Assembly: GCF_002001125.1 (NCBI RefSeq)
Contig: NZ_MUNV01000026.1
Span: 433,010-497,009 of the forward strand
Source: Rhodanobacter sp. B04
Lineage (GTDB): Bacteria > Pseudomonadota > Gammaproteobacteria > Xanthomonadales > Rhodanobacteraceae
Direction of reading: 5' to 3'
DNA length: 64,000 bases
Made by a program: the position numbers and the translations under genes. How positions within the stretch are numbered: position 1 is the stretch's first letter; every line of letters starts with the position of its first letter. Below are positions 1 through 9,339 of the stretch, piece by piece. The notes below the pieces were generated by a model, which made no database searches, was not told the origin of the DNA, and was given only the letters and a program-made list of their open reading frames with translations.

Positions 1-1454
1 ACCTGCTGGCCAGCGTGATCGGGATGCTGCTGCTGATCCTCGCCCGTGGCCTGCAGCGCCGGCTGGATGCGGCCTACTGGCTGACCCTGGTGCTGCTGCT
101 GGCCGGTGCGGTGTTCTCCCTGCTGAAAGGCATCGACTACGAAGAAGCCACCTTGCTGACCCTGCTGGCGATGGCGCTGGCACCGGCGCACCGTTTGTTC
201 TACCGGCGCGCCTCGCTGTTCACGACGAGCTTCTCGGTCGGCTGGATCGCGGCGATCGTGGCGATCCTCGGCTGTGCCGCGTGGCTGGTGTTTTTCAGCT
301 ACAAGCACGTCGAATACAGCAGCGATCTGTGGTGGGAATTCAGCCTTCATCAGGGCGGTGCGCCACGGGCGCTGCGTGCGCTGGTGGCGGCGGCGGCGGC
401 GGGCATGCTGTTTGCGCTGGCCAGCCTGATCCGCCCGCACAAGCTGAGGCACGAGCCGCCCAGCGAGGCGGAGCTGGCGCAGGCGTTGCCGTTGATCAAG
501 CAGTGCTCCACCGCGCAGGCGCATCTCGCGCTGATGGGCGACAAGACCTTGCTGTTCGGCCAGGATCACAAGGCTTTCGTGATGTTCGACACCGAAGGCC
601 GCAGCTGGGTGGCGATGGGTGATCCGGTCGGCACCGACGAGGACGCGCGGCGCGAACTGGTGTGGTCGTTCCTCGAACAGTGCGAACGTGCCGGCGGCTG
701 GCCGGTGTTCTACCAGGTGAACCCGGCCGACCTGGACCTGTACCTGGAGGTGGGCCTGAACCTGCTGAAGATCGGCGAGGAGGCGCGCGTGCGGCTGGAC
801 AGCTTCAATCTCGACGGCAAATCCAGGAAGGTGCTGCGCAACACGGTGAACAAGCTGACCCGCGATGGCCTGCGCCTGGAGATCGTGCCGGCCGAGGCGG
901 TGGCGCCATTGCTGCCGCGACTGAAGGAAGTCTCCGACGCATGGCTGCGCGACAAGAATGTGCGCGAAAAACGCTTCTCGCTGGGCGCGTTCGATCCACG
1001 CTACCTGGTGCGCACGCCGATGGCGGTGGTATGGCAGAACGACCGGTTGGTGGCGTTCGCGAATATGTTCCTCAACGACACCAAACAGGAGGCCTCGGTG
1101 GACCTGATGCGGCATGTGCCCGATGGCCCGGCCGGGATCATGGACTACCTGTTCGTCGAGCTGATGCAGTGGGCGCGGGACGAGGGCTACACCTGGTTCA
1201 ATCTCGGCATGGCGCCGCTGGCCGGCCTGCACAACCGGCGCCAGGCGCCGTTGTGGAACCGCTTCGGCGCACTGGTGTTCGGCCGCGGCGAGCGCTTCTA
1301 CAATTTCCGCGGGCTGCAGCGCTACAAGGACAAGTTCGATCCGGAATGGGAGCCGCGCTATATAGCGGTGCCTGGCGGCATAGCCTTGCCGATGATCCTG
1401 ACCAATGTGGCCAGCCTGATCTCCGGTGGACTTTCAGGAGTGGTGCGTCGATGA
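1..1454 (+). CDS. mprF: MprF/LpiA phosphatidylglycerol lysyltransferase, 5' end outside window
   Basis: The reading frame is open from the first bases, so about 483 C-terminal residues are visible and the N-terminal flippase part is missing. It starts with hydrophobic membrane segments (to roughly residue 145). A soluble DUF2156 (GNAT-fold) aminoacyltransferase domain follows, with motifs typical of MprF C-termini such as FAVMFDTEGRSWVAMGDPVG-like text and the ending YNFRGLQRYKDKFDPEWEPRY. The family transfers lysine (or alanine) from aminoacyl-tRNA to phosphatidylglycerol in the inner membrane, which lowers surface charge and raises resistance to cationic peptides. The stop overlaps the start of the virJ-like gene (ATGA), so the two are translationally coupled. 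Amino-acid specificity cannot be read from sequence. Confidence 0.9.
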   Translation, partial: LLASVIGMLLLILARGLQRRLDAAYWLTLVLLLAGAVFSLLKGIDYEEATLLTLLAMALAPAHRLFYRRASLFTTSFSVGWIAAIVAILGCAAWLVFFSYKHVEYSSDLWWEFSLHQGGAPRALRALVAAAAAGMLFALASLIRPHKLRHEPPSEAELAQALPLIKQCSTAQAHLALMGDKTLLFGQDHKAFVMFDTEGRSWVAMGDPVGTDEDARRELVWSFLEQCERAGGWPVFYQVNPADLDLYLEVGLNLLKIGEEARVRLDSFNLDGKSRKVLRNTVNKLTRDGLRLEIVPAEAVAPLLPRLKEVSDAWLRDKNVREKRFSLGAFDPRYLVRTPMAVVWQNDRLVAFANMFLNDTKQEASVDLMRHVPDGPAGIMDYLFVELMQWARDEGYTWFNLGMAPLAGLHNRRQAPLWNRFGALVFGRGERFYNFRGLQRYKDKFDPEWEPRYIAVPGGIALPMILTNVASLISGGLSGVVRR

Positions 1455-2257
1455 AACGCAGGAGCGGAATCATCCTGGCGGCAACCGGCGCATGCCTGCT
1501 GGGCATCGTGCTGGTCTGGAGCCCGTGGTCGCGGATCAGCCTGGAGGACGCCACCGTGGTGCTGCCGGTCAGCGCCATCAGCGTGGCGCCGCCGGCCGGC
1601 AAGGGCGATGTGATGGCGATCATCTACTCCGGCGACGGCGGCTGGGCCGATCTGGACCGGCGCCTGGGCATCGCCTTCATCGATCGCGGCATTCCGGTGC
1701 TCGGGGTCAACACTTTCAAGTACTACTGGCGCGAGCGCACGCCGGAGGAGTCGGCGCGGCAGCTCGATGCGCTGATGACGAAATACGCCGGCGTGTGGGG
1801 CAAGCAGCGCATCTGGCTGGTGGGCTTTTCGTTCGGCGCGGATGTGCTGCCGACCATCATCGACAAGCTCAGCGCGGCCAACCGCGCGCGGATCACCCAG
1901 CTGGTGCTGCTGTCGCCCAGCCGGGATACGACCTTCGAGATCGAGCTCGAGGGCTACATGATCAAGCAGGGCTGGTTCAAGGAACACGTCAAGACGCTGC
2001 TGCAGCACGTCAACCCGATCCGGCACTACGACACCATGCCGCCGTTGCAGGCCCTGCGGAACCAGCCGCCGACGGTCTGCTATTACGGCCTGGACGACAG
2101 CGACGACAGCATCTGCAGCGAACCGAACCTGCCGGCCTGGGTGAAGGTGCATGCCAAGAAGGGCAACCATCATTTCGACGGCGGCTACCAGCCGCTGGCC
2201 GCGCAGATGCTGCAGGAGTTGCCGGCCGCCGCCTCGACGGCCGGCAGCGCGCGCTGA
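1451..2257 (+). CDS. virJ: VirJ/AcvB-family alpha/beta hydrolase
   Basis: This 268-residue protein begins with an N-terminal membrane anchor or signal segment. A VirJ domain follows, with the pattern IYSGDGGWADLDR, a nucleophile-elbow motif GFSFGADVLP and a late histidine in KKGNHHFDGGY. These fit a serine hydrolase with a Ser-Asp-His triad. ATG is at 1451, overlapping the mprF stop by 4 nt. In Agrobacterium and Rhizobium the equivalent lpiA-acvB pair makes and hydrolyses lysyl-phosphatidylglycerol, so a periplasmic lysyl-PG hydrolase is the best inference. The single-domain length matches VirJ rather than two-domain AcvB. Confidence 0.85.
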   Translation: MKRRSGIILAATGACLLGIVLVWSPWSRISLEDATVVLPVSAISVAPPAGKGDVMAIIYSGDGGWADLDRRLGIAFIDRGIPVLGVNTFKYYWRERTPEESARQLDALMTKYAGVWGKQRIWLVGFSFGADVLPTIIDKLSAANRARITQLVLLSPSRDTTFEIELEGYMIKQGWFKEHVKTLLQHVNPIRHYDTMPPLQALRNQPPTVCYYGLDDSDDSICSEPNLPAWVKVHAKKGNHHFDGGYQPLAAQMLQELPAAASTAGSAR

Positions 2258-2345
2258 GCGGATATCCAACGTCGATCCACAGGCGCACTATGGGCAACCA
2301 CGGTCGGGCGCGGTGCCCGGCCGCCATGTCAGCGAGGAGACGTCC

Positions 2346-2687
2346 ATGTTGGATTGGCTGGGTTACCGCAAGGAATTGATCGGGCGCATCGGCGAGATCG
2401 GCAAGCTGAGCCCGGATACGTTGAGGGGTTACCAGACCCTGTCCGGCGCCGGCGAGAAGACCGGCCACCTGGACGCCAAGACGCGCGAGCTGATTTCGCT
2501 GGCGGTGGCCGTCACCACCCGCTGCGATGGCTGCATCACCGTGCATACCGGCGAGGCGCTGAAGCACGGCGCCACCCGCGAGGAAATCGCCGAGGCACTC
2601 GGTGTGGCCGTGGCGATGAATGCCGGTGCCGCGATGGTGTATTCGGCGCGCGTGATGGATGCGGTCAACGCGCACGGCGGCAGTTGA
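2346..2687 (+). CDS. Carboxymuconolactone decarboxylase / AhpD-like protein
   Basis: The 113-residue all-helical protein carries the AhpD-type redox motif RCDGCITVH (CxxC followed by His), preceded by LDAKTRELISLAVAVTTRC, the standard CMD-family signature. The ATG at 2346 follows a GAGGAGA-like ribosome-binding site. Proteins of this class act as small thiol peroxidases or disulphide reductases. The substrate is unknown, and no peroxiredoxin partner is nearby. Confidence 0.85.
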   Translation: MLDWLGYRKELIGRIGEIGKLSPDTLRGYQTLSGAGEKTGHLDAKTRELISLAVAVTTRCDGCITVHTGEALKHGATREEIAEALGVAVAMNAGAAMVYSARVMDAVNAHGGS

Positions 2688-2783
2688 GCCGGCGAGGCGG
2701 GCGGTGGCCGATCCGACCGCGCGCCGGTGGACAGGGCTGCAGCCACGTACAATGCGTCTCCGTTTCACCGTTGAAGACATGAC

Positions 2784-3854
2784 GTGACTGCTGCCGGTTT
2801 CTCCGCGGCCGCGCCGGATACGGCGCTGGCGGCCCTGTTCGTCCCTTTCGAATCCTCGCAGCTGCAGCTGCCGGCGGACGGCCGCGTGCTGTTCCTGCGC
2901 GCGCGTGCCGGCGTGCGGTTGCGCGAGATGGCGCAACCGGACTGGTTGTGCGAGCAGAGCTTCATGCCGTTTGCCGACGAGCTGGACCGCAACGGCCTGC
3001 ACGTGGGCGAGCCGGCGGCCGATGACGTGTTTCCGCTGGTGCTGGTGCTGCCGCCGCGGCAGCGCGACGAGGCGCGTGCGCTGTTTGCGCGCGCACTGCG
3101 GCATGCGACGCCGGGCGGCACGGTGCTGGCGTCGATGCCGAATGCCGAAGGCGCAAGGTCGGGCGAGGCGGATCTGGCGAAGCTGGCCGGCGCCGTGCAG
3201 CATCTGTCCAAGCACAAGTGCCGGGTGTTCTGGAGCACGCCCAACGCGGCCGGCATCGACCAGTCCTTGCTGGCCGAATGGCTGGCACGGGATGCGCCGC
3301 GCGCGGTCGTCGATGGCTACGTCAGCCGCCCCGGCCTGTTTGCGTGGGATCGCATCGACCGTGCCTCGGCATTGCTGGCTGCGCATTTGCCGGGCGACCT
3401 GCGCGGCCGCGTGGCGGATCTCGGTGCCGGTTACGGCTATCTCGCCAGCCAGGTCATCGCGCGTTGCCCGCAGGTCGACGCGATCGACCTGTACGAAGCC
3501 GAGGCACGTGCGCTGGAGCCGGCGCGGCTCAACCTGGCCAGGGCGCAACGTGAGTGCGGACGCGAGTTGGCGGTGTCGGTGCAGTGGAGCGATGTCACCC
3601 GCGGCCTGCCGCGGCGTTACGACGCGATCGTCAGCAATCCGCCGTTCCACCAGGGACGCGCCGATCTGCCCGAGCTGGGGCAGGCGTTCATCGTCAGCGC
3701 CGCCGATGCGCTGCAGCCGGCAGGGCGGTTGTTGATCGTGGCGAACCGGCACCTGCCGTACGAGGCGGTGCTGGCCTCGCGTTTCAGTGACGTACGCACG
3801 CTGGTCGTGCAGGAAGGTTTCAAGGTGATCGAGGCAACAGGGGTACGCGGATGA
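2784..3854 (+). CDS. rsmC: RsmC-type 16S rRNA m2G1207 methyltransferase
   Basis: The protein has 356 residues. The C-terminal half is a class I SAM-dependent methyltransferase with motif I VADLGAGYGYLA and the catalytic N-P-P-F motif in IVSNPPFHQGRA, characteristic of guanine-N2 methyltransferases RsmC/RlmG. The N-terminal half is the degenerate MTase-like domain of RsmC. The start is GTG at 2784; the ATG at 2779 runs straight into a stop. It lies just upstream of rsuA, another small-subunit rRNA modifier. RlmG is the main alternative. Confidence 0.85.
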   Translation: MTAAGFSAAAPDTALAALFVPFESSQLQLPADGRVLFLRARAGVRLREMAQPDWLCEQSFMPFADELDRNGLHVGEPAADDVFPLVLVLPPRQRDEARALFARALRHATPGGTVLASMPNAEGARSGEADLAKLAGAVQHLSKHKCRVFWSTPNAAGIDQSLLAEWLARDAPRAVVDGYVSRPGLFAWDRIDRASALLAAHLPGDLRGRVADLGAGYGYLASQVIARCPQVDAIDLYEAEARALEPARLNLARAQRECGRELAVSVQWSDVTRGLPRRYDAIVSNPPFHQGRADLPELGQAFIVSAADALQPAGRLLIVANRHLPYEAVLASRFSDVRTLVVQEGFKVIEATGVRG

Positions 3855-3867
3855 AACGGATCAAGTC

Positions 3868-4569
3868 ATGAAACTGGTGAAGCTGATTGCAAACCTGGGC
3901 TACGGCAGCCGCAAGGACGTGACGCAGTTGTTCCGCTCCGGCCGCATCACCGATGCCGATGGCGAGGTGCTGTACGCCGACGACGTGGTGGCGCACGAGC
4001 ACATCCGCGTCGACGACGAACCGCTCGATCCGCCGCCGGGGCTGGTGCTGATGCTGAACAAGCCGCTCGGCGTCACCTGCTCGCGCAAGGATCCCGGCCG
4101 GGTGGTGTATGACCTGCTGCCGCCGCGCTACAACGTGCGCACGCCGGCCTTGTCCAGCGTGGGCCGGCTCGATCGTGACACGTCCGGCCTGCTGCTGTTC
4201 ACCGACGATGGGGCGCTGCTGCACCGGATCATTTCGCCGAAGGCGCAGGTGACCAAGGTGTACGAGGCCACGCTGGCGCAGGACCTGCGCGGTGACGAAG
4301 GCGTGCTGTTCGCCAGCGGCAGCCTGATGCTGGAATCGGAAAAGGAGCCGCTGGCACCGGCCGTGCTCGATGTGCTGGGGCCTCGGCATGCGCGGCTCAC
4401 CGTGACCGAAGGCCGCTATCACCAGGTGCGTCGCATGTTCGCTGCCGCCGGCAATCACGTCGAGACGCTGCAGCGCATCTCGGTCGGCGGACTCGTCCTG
4501 GGCGAGTTGCCGCTGGGCGAGTGGCGTGCGCTTGATGCTGGCGAGGTCGCGTCGATCTTCGCAGCGTAA
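3868..4569 (+). CDS. rsuA: 16S rRNA pseudouridine-516 synthase RsuA
   Basis: The 233-residue protein has an N-terminal S4-like RNA-binding segment (KLIANLGYGSRKDVTQLFRSGRI). A pseudouridine synthase domain follows, with the catalytic aspartate motif GRLDRDTSGLLLFTDDG and the C-terminal EGRYHQVRRMFAA. The length matches RsuA. It begins 13 bp after the rsmC stop, so the two rRNA modification genes are probably cotranscribed. RluE/RluF paralogues are less likely given length and context. Confidence 0.92.
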   Translation: MKLVKLIANLGYGSRKDVTQLFRSGRITDADGEVLYADDVVAHEHIRVDDEPLDPPPGLVLMLNKPLGVTCSRKDPGRVVYDLLPPRYNVRTPALSSVGRLDRDTSGLLLFTDDGALLHRIISPKAQVTKVYEATLAQDLRGDEGVLFASGSLMLESEKEPLAPAVLDVLGPRHARLTVTEGRYHQVRRMFAAAGNHVETLQRISVGGLVLGELPLGEWRALDAGEVASIFAA

Positions 4570-4594
4570 GGGCAGATGCCGCCAACCAGTCCAG

Positions 4595-4927
4595 CTAGAG
4601 CATGTGCACGGCAGTGGGAATCGCATCACCGAACCACTTGTGCCGTTCGTCGCGGCAGCTGGGGCTGCCCATCGCGAATTTGCGGCAGATCATCGGACGA
4701 TCCGCGTAAATCGTGCAGCCCGACGTATGGGGATTGACCGCGGCGCACCAGCCGTCCTCCCCCTTGGCCAGGGTTTCCAGGCCATGCTCATCGCGGTGGA
4801 TCAGCCAGGTCGGCACGCGGTCTTCCGGCATCAGCACCACGGTCAGGCGGCAGCACACGGCCTCGCAGGTCGTGCACTGCACGCTCGGGTCGACGCTTTC
4901 CGCGTAGGGATCGGGGAGGCTGTTCAC
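4595..4927 (-). CDS. YkgJ-family cysteine-cluster protein
   Basis: The 110-residue protein has cysteines spaced as CTTCEAVCC near the N-terminus and further cysteines in GCTIYADRPMICRKF and SPSC. This is the CxxCxxxCC pattern of the YkgJ (UPF0153) family, proposed to bind zinc or an Fe-S cluster. No function is established. It follows the DUF1415 gene on the same strand and may share its transcript. Confidence 0.85.
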   Translation of the reverse strand: MNSLPDPYAESVDPSVQCTTCEAVCCRLTVVLMPEDRVPTWLIHRDEHGLETLAKGEDGWCAAVNPHTSGCTIYADRPMICRKFAMGSPSCRDERHKWFGDAIPTAVHML

Positions 4928-4986
4928 TCGTCAGCATGACAGCTTCATCCGGTGCGAATGTGAACTGCACGTTGCGAGCGACGCGC

Positions 4987-5586
4987 TCAATCCTTCGTAT
5001 CGCGCCACAGCGCCTGCCAGCCATCGACGCCGAGCTTTTGCAGCGTCTCGATATTGCGCCGGTAGATGCTGTCGGTATCGCCCATCGCATCCATCGCGCG
5101 CTCGATGCTCGATTCGCGCAGCAGGTGCAGCGTCGGGTAGGGCGAGCGGTTGCTGAAGTTCTCGATGTCGTCCTTCGCGCTGTCGGCAAACTGGTAGTGG
5201 GGATGGAAGCTGGCGACCTGCCATTCGCCTTCCAGCCCCAGCGTCTGCACCGCCGCATCGGCCACGTCGAGGAAGTCGTTGTAGTCGAAGAAGTCGGTCA
5301 GCACGAACGGGTGGATCAGCAGGCCGGTTTCGCATTCGTCCGGCGTCAGCGCATTGAGCGACTGCAGCTCGCCGCACAGGTCGTCCAGCAGCGCGTCGGT
5401 ATCGCGGGCGTGGCTGACCCGCATGCGCAGCTTGCCCTGCACATGCGGCGCGCGGGCGAACGGGCACAGGTTGAGGCCGATCACCGCCCGCTCCAGCCAG
5501 CGCGTGGTGGCGGCGATGTACGGCGCATCCGCAGGCAGCGCATCCGCGTTGATCTCGGTGCCGGAGGGCGGCGGTATGTCGTTCAT
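4987..5586 (-). CDS. DUF1415 family protein
   Basis: The 199-residue protein matches what I recognise as DUF1415: TRWLERAVIGLNLCPFA near the N-terminus, FVLTDFFDYNDFLDVADAAV in the middle and FHPHYQFAD toward the C-terminal half. The family is widespread in gamma- and betaproteobacteria and has no assigned biochemical role. The N-terminal 18 residues are polar and lack a signal peptide, so it should be cytoplasmic. Confidence 0.85.
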   Translation of the reverse strand: MNDIPPPSGTEINADALPADAPYIAATTRWLERAVIGLNLCPFARAPHVQGKLRMRVSHARDTDALLDDLCGELQSLNALTPDECETGLLIHPFVLTDFFDYNDFLDVADAAVQTLGLEGEWQVASFHPHYQFADSAKDDIENFSNRSPYPTLHLLRESSIERAMDAMGDTDSIYRRNIETLQKLGVDGWQALWRDTKD

Positions 5587-6384
5587 GCGTCTCTCGCGGG
5601 GCAGCGTCGGCGACGACTATAGCGGCTGCGGCACCAGCCCGTTCCTGCTGCCCAGGCATCCAGCACACCGGGCCTGCGACTTGCGCCGTGGCCGCACGCA
5701 GGAACTTGCATGGCGAAAAACTGCTTTAATGGACGACCCGGATGCGGTCGTGTCACCTGCTGCAGCACCGCTTTTGACCAGGATGCCCTAGTGGATGGTT
5801 TGACCCCAACGACCGCAGATACCTTGCACGAAGAGAGCCGCGAGCATTCCCGGGCCGGCGGCTTCCCGGTCGCGTTTCCCGGGGCGGATCGGGCGCACGA
5901 GTGGCGGCCTGTCGCGGTCAGGTGCGAGTGTGCCCATCCGCGTCAGCTGGCCAGGCCCGACAGCTTGGGCGACATGCCGGTGCGAGGGCAGGGAAGCGTG
6001 TCGATCGCGTGCACCGCACATCATCCATCGGCGGGTGCATGCCGCCAGATGGGCGCAGGCCTGCGTACCTGCGCCGATCCCAACGATGCACGAGATGTCC
6101 CGCGAAAACCGGCCCGCGTGCACCTGGTGGCGCCGGCGCGCTGGAAATCCGCCGACGCCTCGGCACGCCGTCGCATCGATCGGACGGTTCTGATGCCGGC
6201 ACCCACCCACTGGGTGCGTTCGCGGGTCGTGTCCGGTCGAACGACTTCGAGCGCACCGTCGAGTTCGGCGGAAGGCTGGCTGTTGCCACCCACATGGCCA
6301 CTGGATCGATGGCACGTCACGGCAGCGGCTGGTTTGCGCCGGGTCGCCGGCATCCGGATCACGCTGTGGGCGCAGGCGCGAAGG
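5587..6384. other. About 800 bp without a recognisable gene
   Basis: An open frame extends leftward from the transglycosylase gene to 5710, but its translation here is rich in Arg/Ala/Pro, has no hydrophobic or family pattern, and every competing frame is equally open, as expected from GC-rich non-coding DNA. I see no tRNA, repeat or attC. It could be decayed coding sequence or a long leader. Confidence 0.5.
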
Positions 6385-7239
6385 ATGTCGTGGCCGGGCT
6401 GGGCAGGTGCATACCGGCACCGGCTCGCGGCTGGCATCGCCATCGGCGCCGTCGCGGGTCTTGCCTGCCTGTCGCTGCAACTGCGCATGTCACCCCCCGG
6501 CATGCGCCCAACTCCGGCCGGGACGCCGGCCCTCACGCCGGCAACGCCTGCGCATGCCGCATCCCCGCGGTCTTTGCCGGCCATGCCGATTCCCGCACCG
6601 GTGGTTGCTGCGCCGGTCGCGGCAAGCGAACCGGCGACCCCGGCGGCGCTTCGTCCCGGATCGGCCGAAACCGGTCGCAGCCTGATATCCGACGTCAGCA
6701 CGATGGACCTGATGATGCCGATCGAGGAGCCCGACCTGGACATCGCCTCCCGGCAGAGCCTGTGGTCGGAAGTGGGCAAGGCTTACGGCGTCGATCCGCT
6801 GCTGCTCTACAGCGTCGCCCTGGTGGAGTCGAAGGCGTTGTATCCGGATGGCAAGGTCGCGCCCACGCCGTGGCTGTTCCGCGTCAACGATCATCTGGTG
6901 CGTGGCCAGCGCCATGACGTGCAACTGGCGATGGCGGCGGCAAGCCAGTTCAATTCGGCGGTGCAGGATGTCGGCATCATGCAGGTCTACTACCCGATGC
7001 ATCGGGACGCCGTGCGCGACCCGCTGGCTCTGCTGAACCCGCGCACCAACATCAGCGTGGCCGCGAAGATCCTGCGCGATGGCATGCACGAGACCCGCGA
7101 CCAGGTGCTGGGCGTGGGCTACTACCACAGCCACACGCCGGCGCTGGCCAGGGATTACGGCACCGCCGTGCTGACCGTTTACCAGCGGCTGAAAGCGATC
7201 CACCGTCCGCTGGCGCACGGGCAGCTCGTGGCGCGCTAG
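6385..7239 (+). CDS. SLT-type lytic transglycosylase-like protein
   Basis: From ATG 6385 this gives 284 residues. There is an N-terminal hydrophobic segment (AAGIAIGAVAGLACLSL), then a long Pro/Ala-rich linker, then a C-terminal goose-lysozyme/SLT fold. The catalytic glutamate is in LLLYSVALVESKALYP, with VGIMQVYYP and the late GVGYYHSHTP tyrosine motif. The family cleaves peptidoglycan between MurNAc and GlcNAc. The start is uncertain: in-frame ATG codons at 6193 and 5710 exist, but the protein upstream of the membrane segment looks non-coding. The single hydrophobic segment suggests anchoring in the inner membrane with a periplasmic domain. Confidence 0.75.
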   Translation: MSWPGWAGAYRHRLAAGIAIGAVAGLACLSLQLRMSPPGMRPTPAGTPALTPATPAHAASPRSLPAMPIPAPVVAAPVAASEPATPAALRPGSAETGRSLISDVSTMDLMMPIEEPDLDIASRQSLWSEVGKAYGVDPLLLYSVALVESKALYPDGKVAPTPWLFRVNDHLVRGQRHDVQLAMAAASQFNSAVQDVGIMQVYYPMHRDAVRDPLALLNPRTNISVAAKILRDGMHETRDQVLGVGYYHSHTPALARDYGTAVLTVYQRLKAIHRPLAHGQLVAR

Positions 7240-7421
7240 CCGTCTGAAGCCAAGGCTGCCTTGCTCCTTCAAGACATCAGATCCGGCGCATGTTCGTCCC
7301 AGGCTAGGGACACGCCCATATCGGGCGTGGCTGGCGTGCGCTTCCCGCGCTGCATGCATGGCCTTGCATCGGCGCCGTAGCGCCCGGATATAAGCGGCAT
7401 TGTTCCTGCTGGCACGGCTCC

Positions 7422-8981
7422 ATGCTCACCTTGCTGTTCGACAACGCGTTCGTGCGCGAGCTGCCCGGCGATCCGGAGCAGGGTGCGCGTCTGCGCCAGG
7501 TCGACGGTGCGCTGTATTCACGCGTCGAGCCCACGCCGGTGGCCGCGCCGCATTTGCTGGCGCATTCGGTGGAGATGGCGGCGACACTCGGTTTCAGCGA
7601 GGCGGATGTGGCCACGCCCGAATTCGCCCGGCTGTTCGGCGGCAATGCCCTGCTCGAGGGCATGCAGCCGTATGCGGCCAACTATGGCGGACACCAGTTC
7701 GGCCATTGGGCCGGACAGCTCGGCGACGGGCGAGCCATTTCGCTGGGCGAGGCGATCAATCCGGCCGGCGAGCGCTGGGAGCTGCAGCTGAAAGGCGCCG
7801 GATTGACGCCGTATTCGCGCGGCGCGGACGGTCGCGCGGTGCTGCGTTCGTCGGTGCGCGAATTCCTGTGCAGCGAGGCGATGCACCACCTTGGCGTGCC
7901 GACCACGCGCGCCTTGAGCCTGGTCGACAGCGGCGAGCCGGTGCTGCGCGACATGTTCTATGACGGCAACGCTGCGCCGGAGCCTGGCGCCGTCGTGTGC
8001 CGCGTCGCGCCCTCGTTCATCCGTTTCGGCAATTTCGAATTGCCTGCCTCGCGCGGTGACACGGCGCTGTTGCGGCAACTGGTCGATTTCACCATCCGGC
8101 GTGACTTCCCGGAACTCGGCGGGCAGGGCGAGGCGCTGTATGCGGAGTGGTTCGCGCAGGTGTGCGAGCGCACCGCGCGGATGATCGGGCACTGGATGCG
8201 CGTGGGCTTCGTGCATGGCGTGATGAACACCGACAACATGTCGATCCTCGGCCTCACCATCGACTACGGTCCGTATGGCTGGATCGACAATTACGATCCG
8301 GAATGGACGCCGAACACCACCGACGCGCAGCGCCGCCGCTACCGCTTCGGCCAGCAGCCGAACGTGGCGTGGTGGAACCTGAGCCGCCTGGCCGGTGCGC
8401 TGGCGCCGCTGTTTGCCGGCGTGGAAGCGCTGCAGGCCGGACTGGATCGCTACGCAGCGGCTTATGCCGCTGCCGATCGCGCCAACATCGCCGCCAAACT
8501 CGGTCTGGCCGAATGCCGCGATGACGACGTGGCGCTGATGCAGTCGCTGCAGTCGCTGATGCAGCAGGCCGAGATCGACATGACGCTGTGGTTCCGTGCG
8601 CTGGCCGACGTCGACGTGCGGAGACCGACGCTCGATCCGTTCAACGACGCGTTCTATGACGCAGCGAAACGAAGCGCGGCGGAGCCGGCACTCCACGACT
8701 GGCTGGTGCGCTACGCGGCGCGGCTTGCCGAGGATCCGTTGCCGGCTTCGCAACGTCGCGAAAAGATGCATGCGGTGAATCCGCGCTACGTGCTGCGCAA
8801 TTACCTGGCCCAGCAGGCGATCGACCGTGCCGAGCAGGGCGATCCCGGCGGCATCGCCGAACTGCTCGAGGTGATGCGCCGTCCCTATGACGACCAGCCC
8901 GGTCGTGAAGCATTCGCGCAGAAACGCCCCGACTGGGCGCGGCACAAGGCCGGTTGCTCGATGCTGTCGTGCAGTTCGTGA
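7422..8981 (+). CDS. selO: SelO/YdiU protein AMPylase (pseudokinase)
   Basis: The 519-residue protein matches SelO along its length: [38 protein letters not shown], the [20 protein letters not shown] helix, and the metal/nucleotide-binding [13 protein letters not shown] and [14 protein letters not shown]. SelO transfers AMP from ATP to Ser/Thr/Tyr hydroxyls of proteins and is linked to oxidative-stress control. The C-terminus ends in CSMLSCSS, the cysteine form of the position that is selenocysteine in animal homologues. Confidence 0.95.
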   Translation: MLTLLFDNAFVRELPGDPEQGARLRQVDGALYSRVEPTPVAAPHLLAHSVEMAATLGFSEADVATPEFARLFGGNALLEGMQPYAANYGGHQFGHWAGQLGDGRAISLGEAINPAGERWELQLKGAGLTPYSRGADGRAVLRSSVREFLCSEAMHHLGVPTTRALSLVDSGEPVLRDMFYDGNAAPEPGAVVCRVAPSFIRFGNFELPASRGDTALLRQLVDFTIRRDFPELGGQGEALYAEWFAQVCERTARMIGHWMRVGFVHGVMNTDNMSILGLTIDYGPYGWIDNYDPEWTPNTTDAQRRRYRFGQQPNVAWWNLSRLAGALAPLFAGVEALQAGLDRYAAAYAAADRANIAAKLGLAECRDDDVALMQSLQSLMQQAEIDMTLWFRALADVDVRRPTLDPFNDAFYDAAKRSAAEPALHDWLVRYAARLAEDPLPASQRREKMHAVNPRYVLRNYLAQQAIDRAEQGDPGGIAELLEVMRRPYDDQPGREAFAQKRPDWARHKAGCSMLSCSS

Positions 8982-9013
8982 GCCCTGCGGAACCTCGAAA
9001 CCCCTCAAAAGTC

Positions 9014-9098
9014 CGTCATCCCAGCGAAAGCTGGGATCCAGCGCCTCCAGTCCGTCGAATAACCAAGGCTCTGGATTCCAGCTTTCGCTGGAACGACG
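9014..9098. repeat. REP-like palindromic element
   Basis: Two near-complementary arms (CGTCATCCCAGCGAAAGC... at 9014 and ...GCTTTCGCTGGAACGACG ending at 9098) are separated by about 30 bp. The element belongs to the same family as the element inside mfd (43953-44058). It sits between selO and the tRNA gene. Confidence 0.75.
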
Positions 9099-9132
9099 AG
9101 CTTGCAGCAGAGTTCATTCGTGGTCATAAAAA

Positions 9133-9209
<77 letters not shown>

Positions 9210-9339
9210 AGCGGCGGGATTTTCGCATGGATCCCCGAAAGGTGCGATCCGGCAGGAACGGGCAGCCTGCTAGAATTGGCATTTTGCACGTATTCAATTC
9301 ACGGCGCCGGCAGGCGCCACACCAGCTCAGGAGACATCC

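Noticed and set aside
5706..5730. TTGCAT...TTTAAT as a promoter
   Set aside because: The spacer is only 13 bp and no gene starts suitably downstream.
5710..6384. N-terminal extension of the transglycosylase to 5710
   Set aside because: The upstream translation is not protein-like and precedes the obvious membrane segment.
7304..7681. Antisense frame before selO
   Set aside because: Overlaps the selO start on the opposite strand and has no recognisable pattern.
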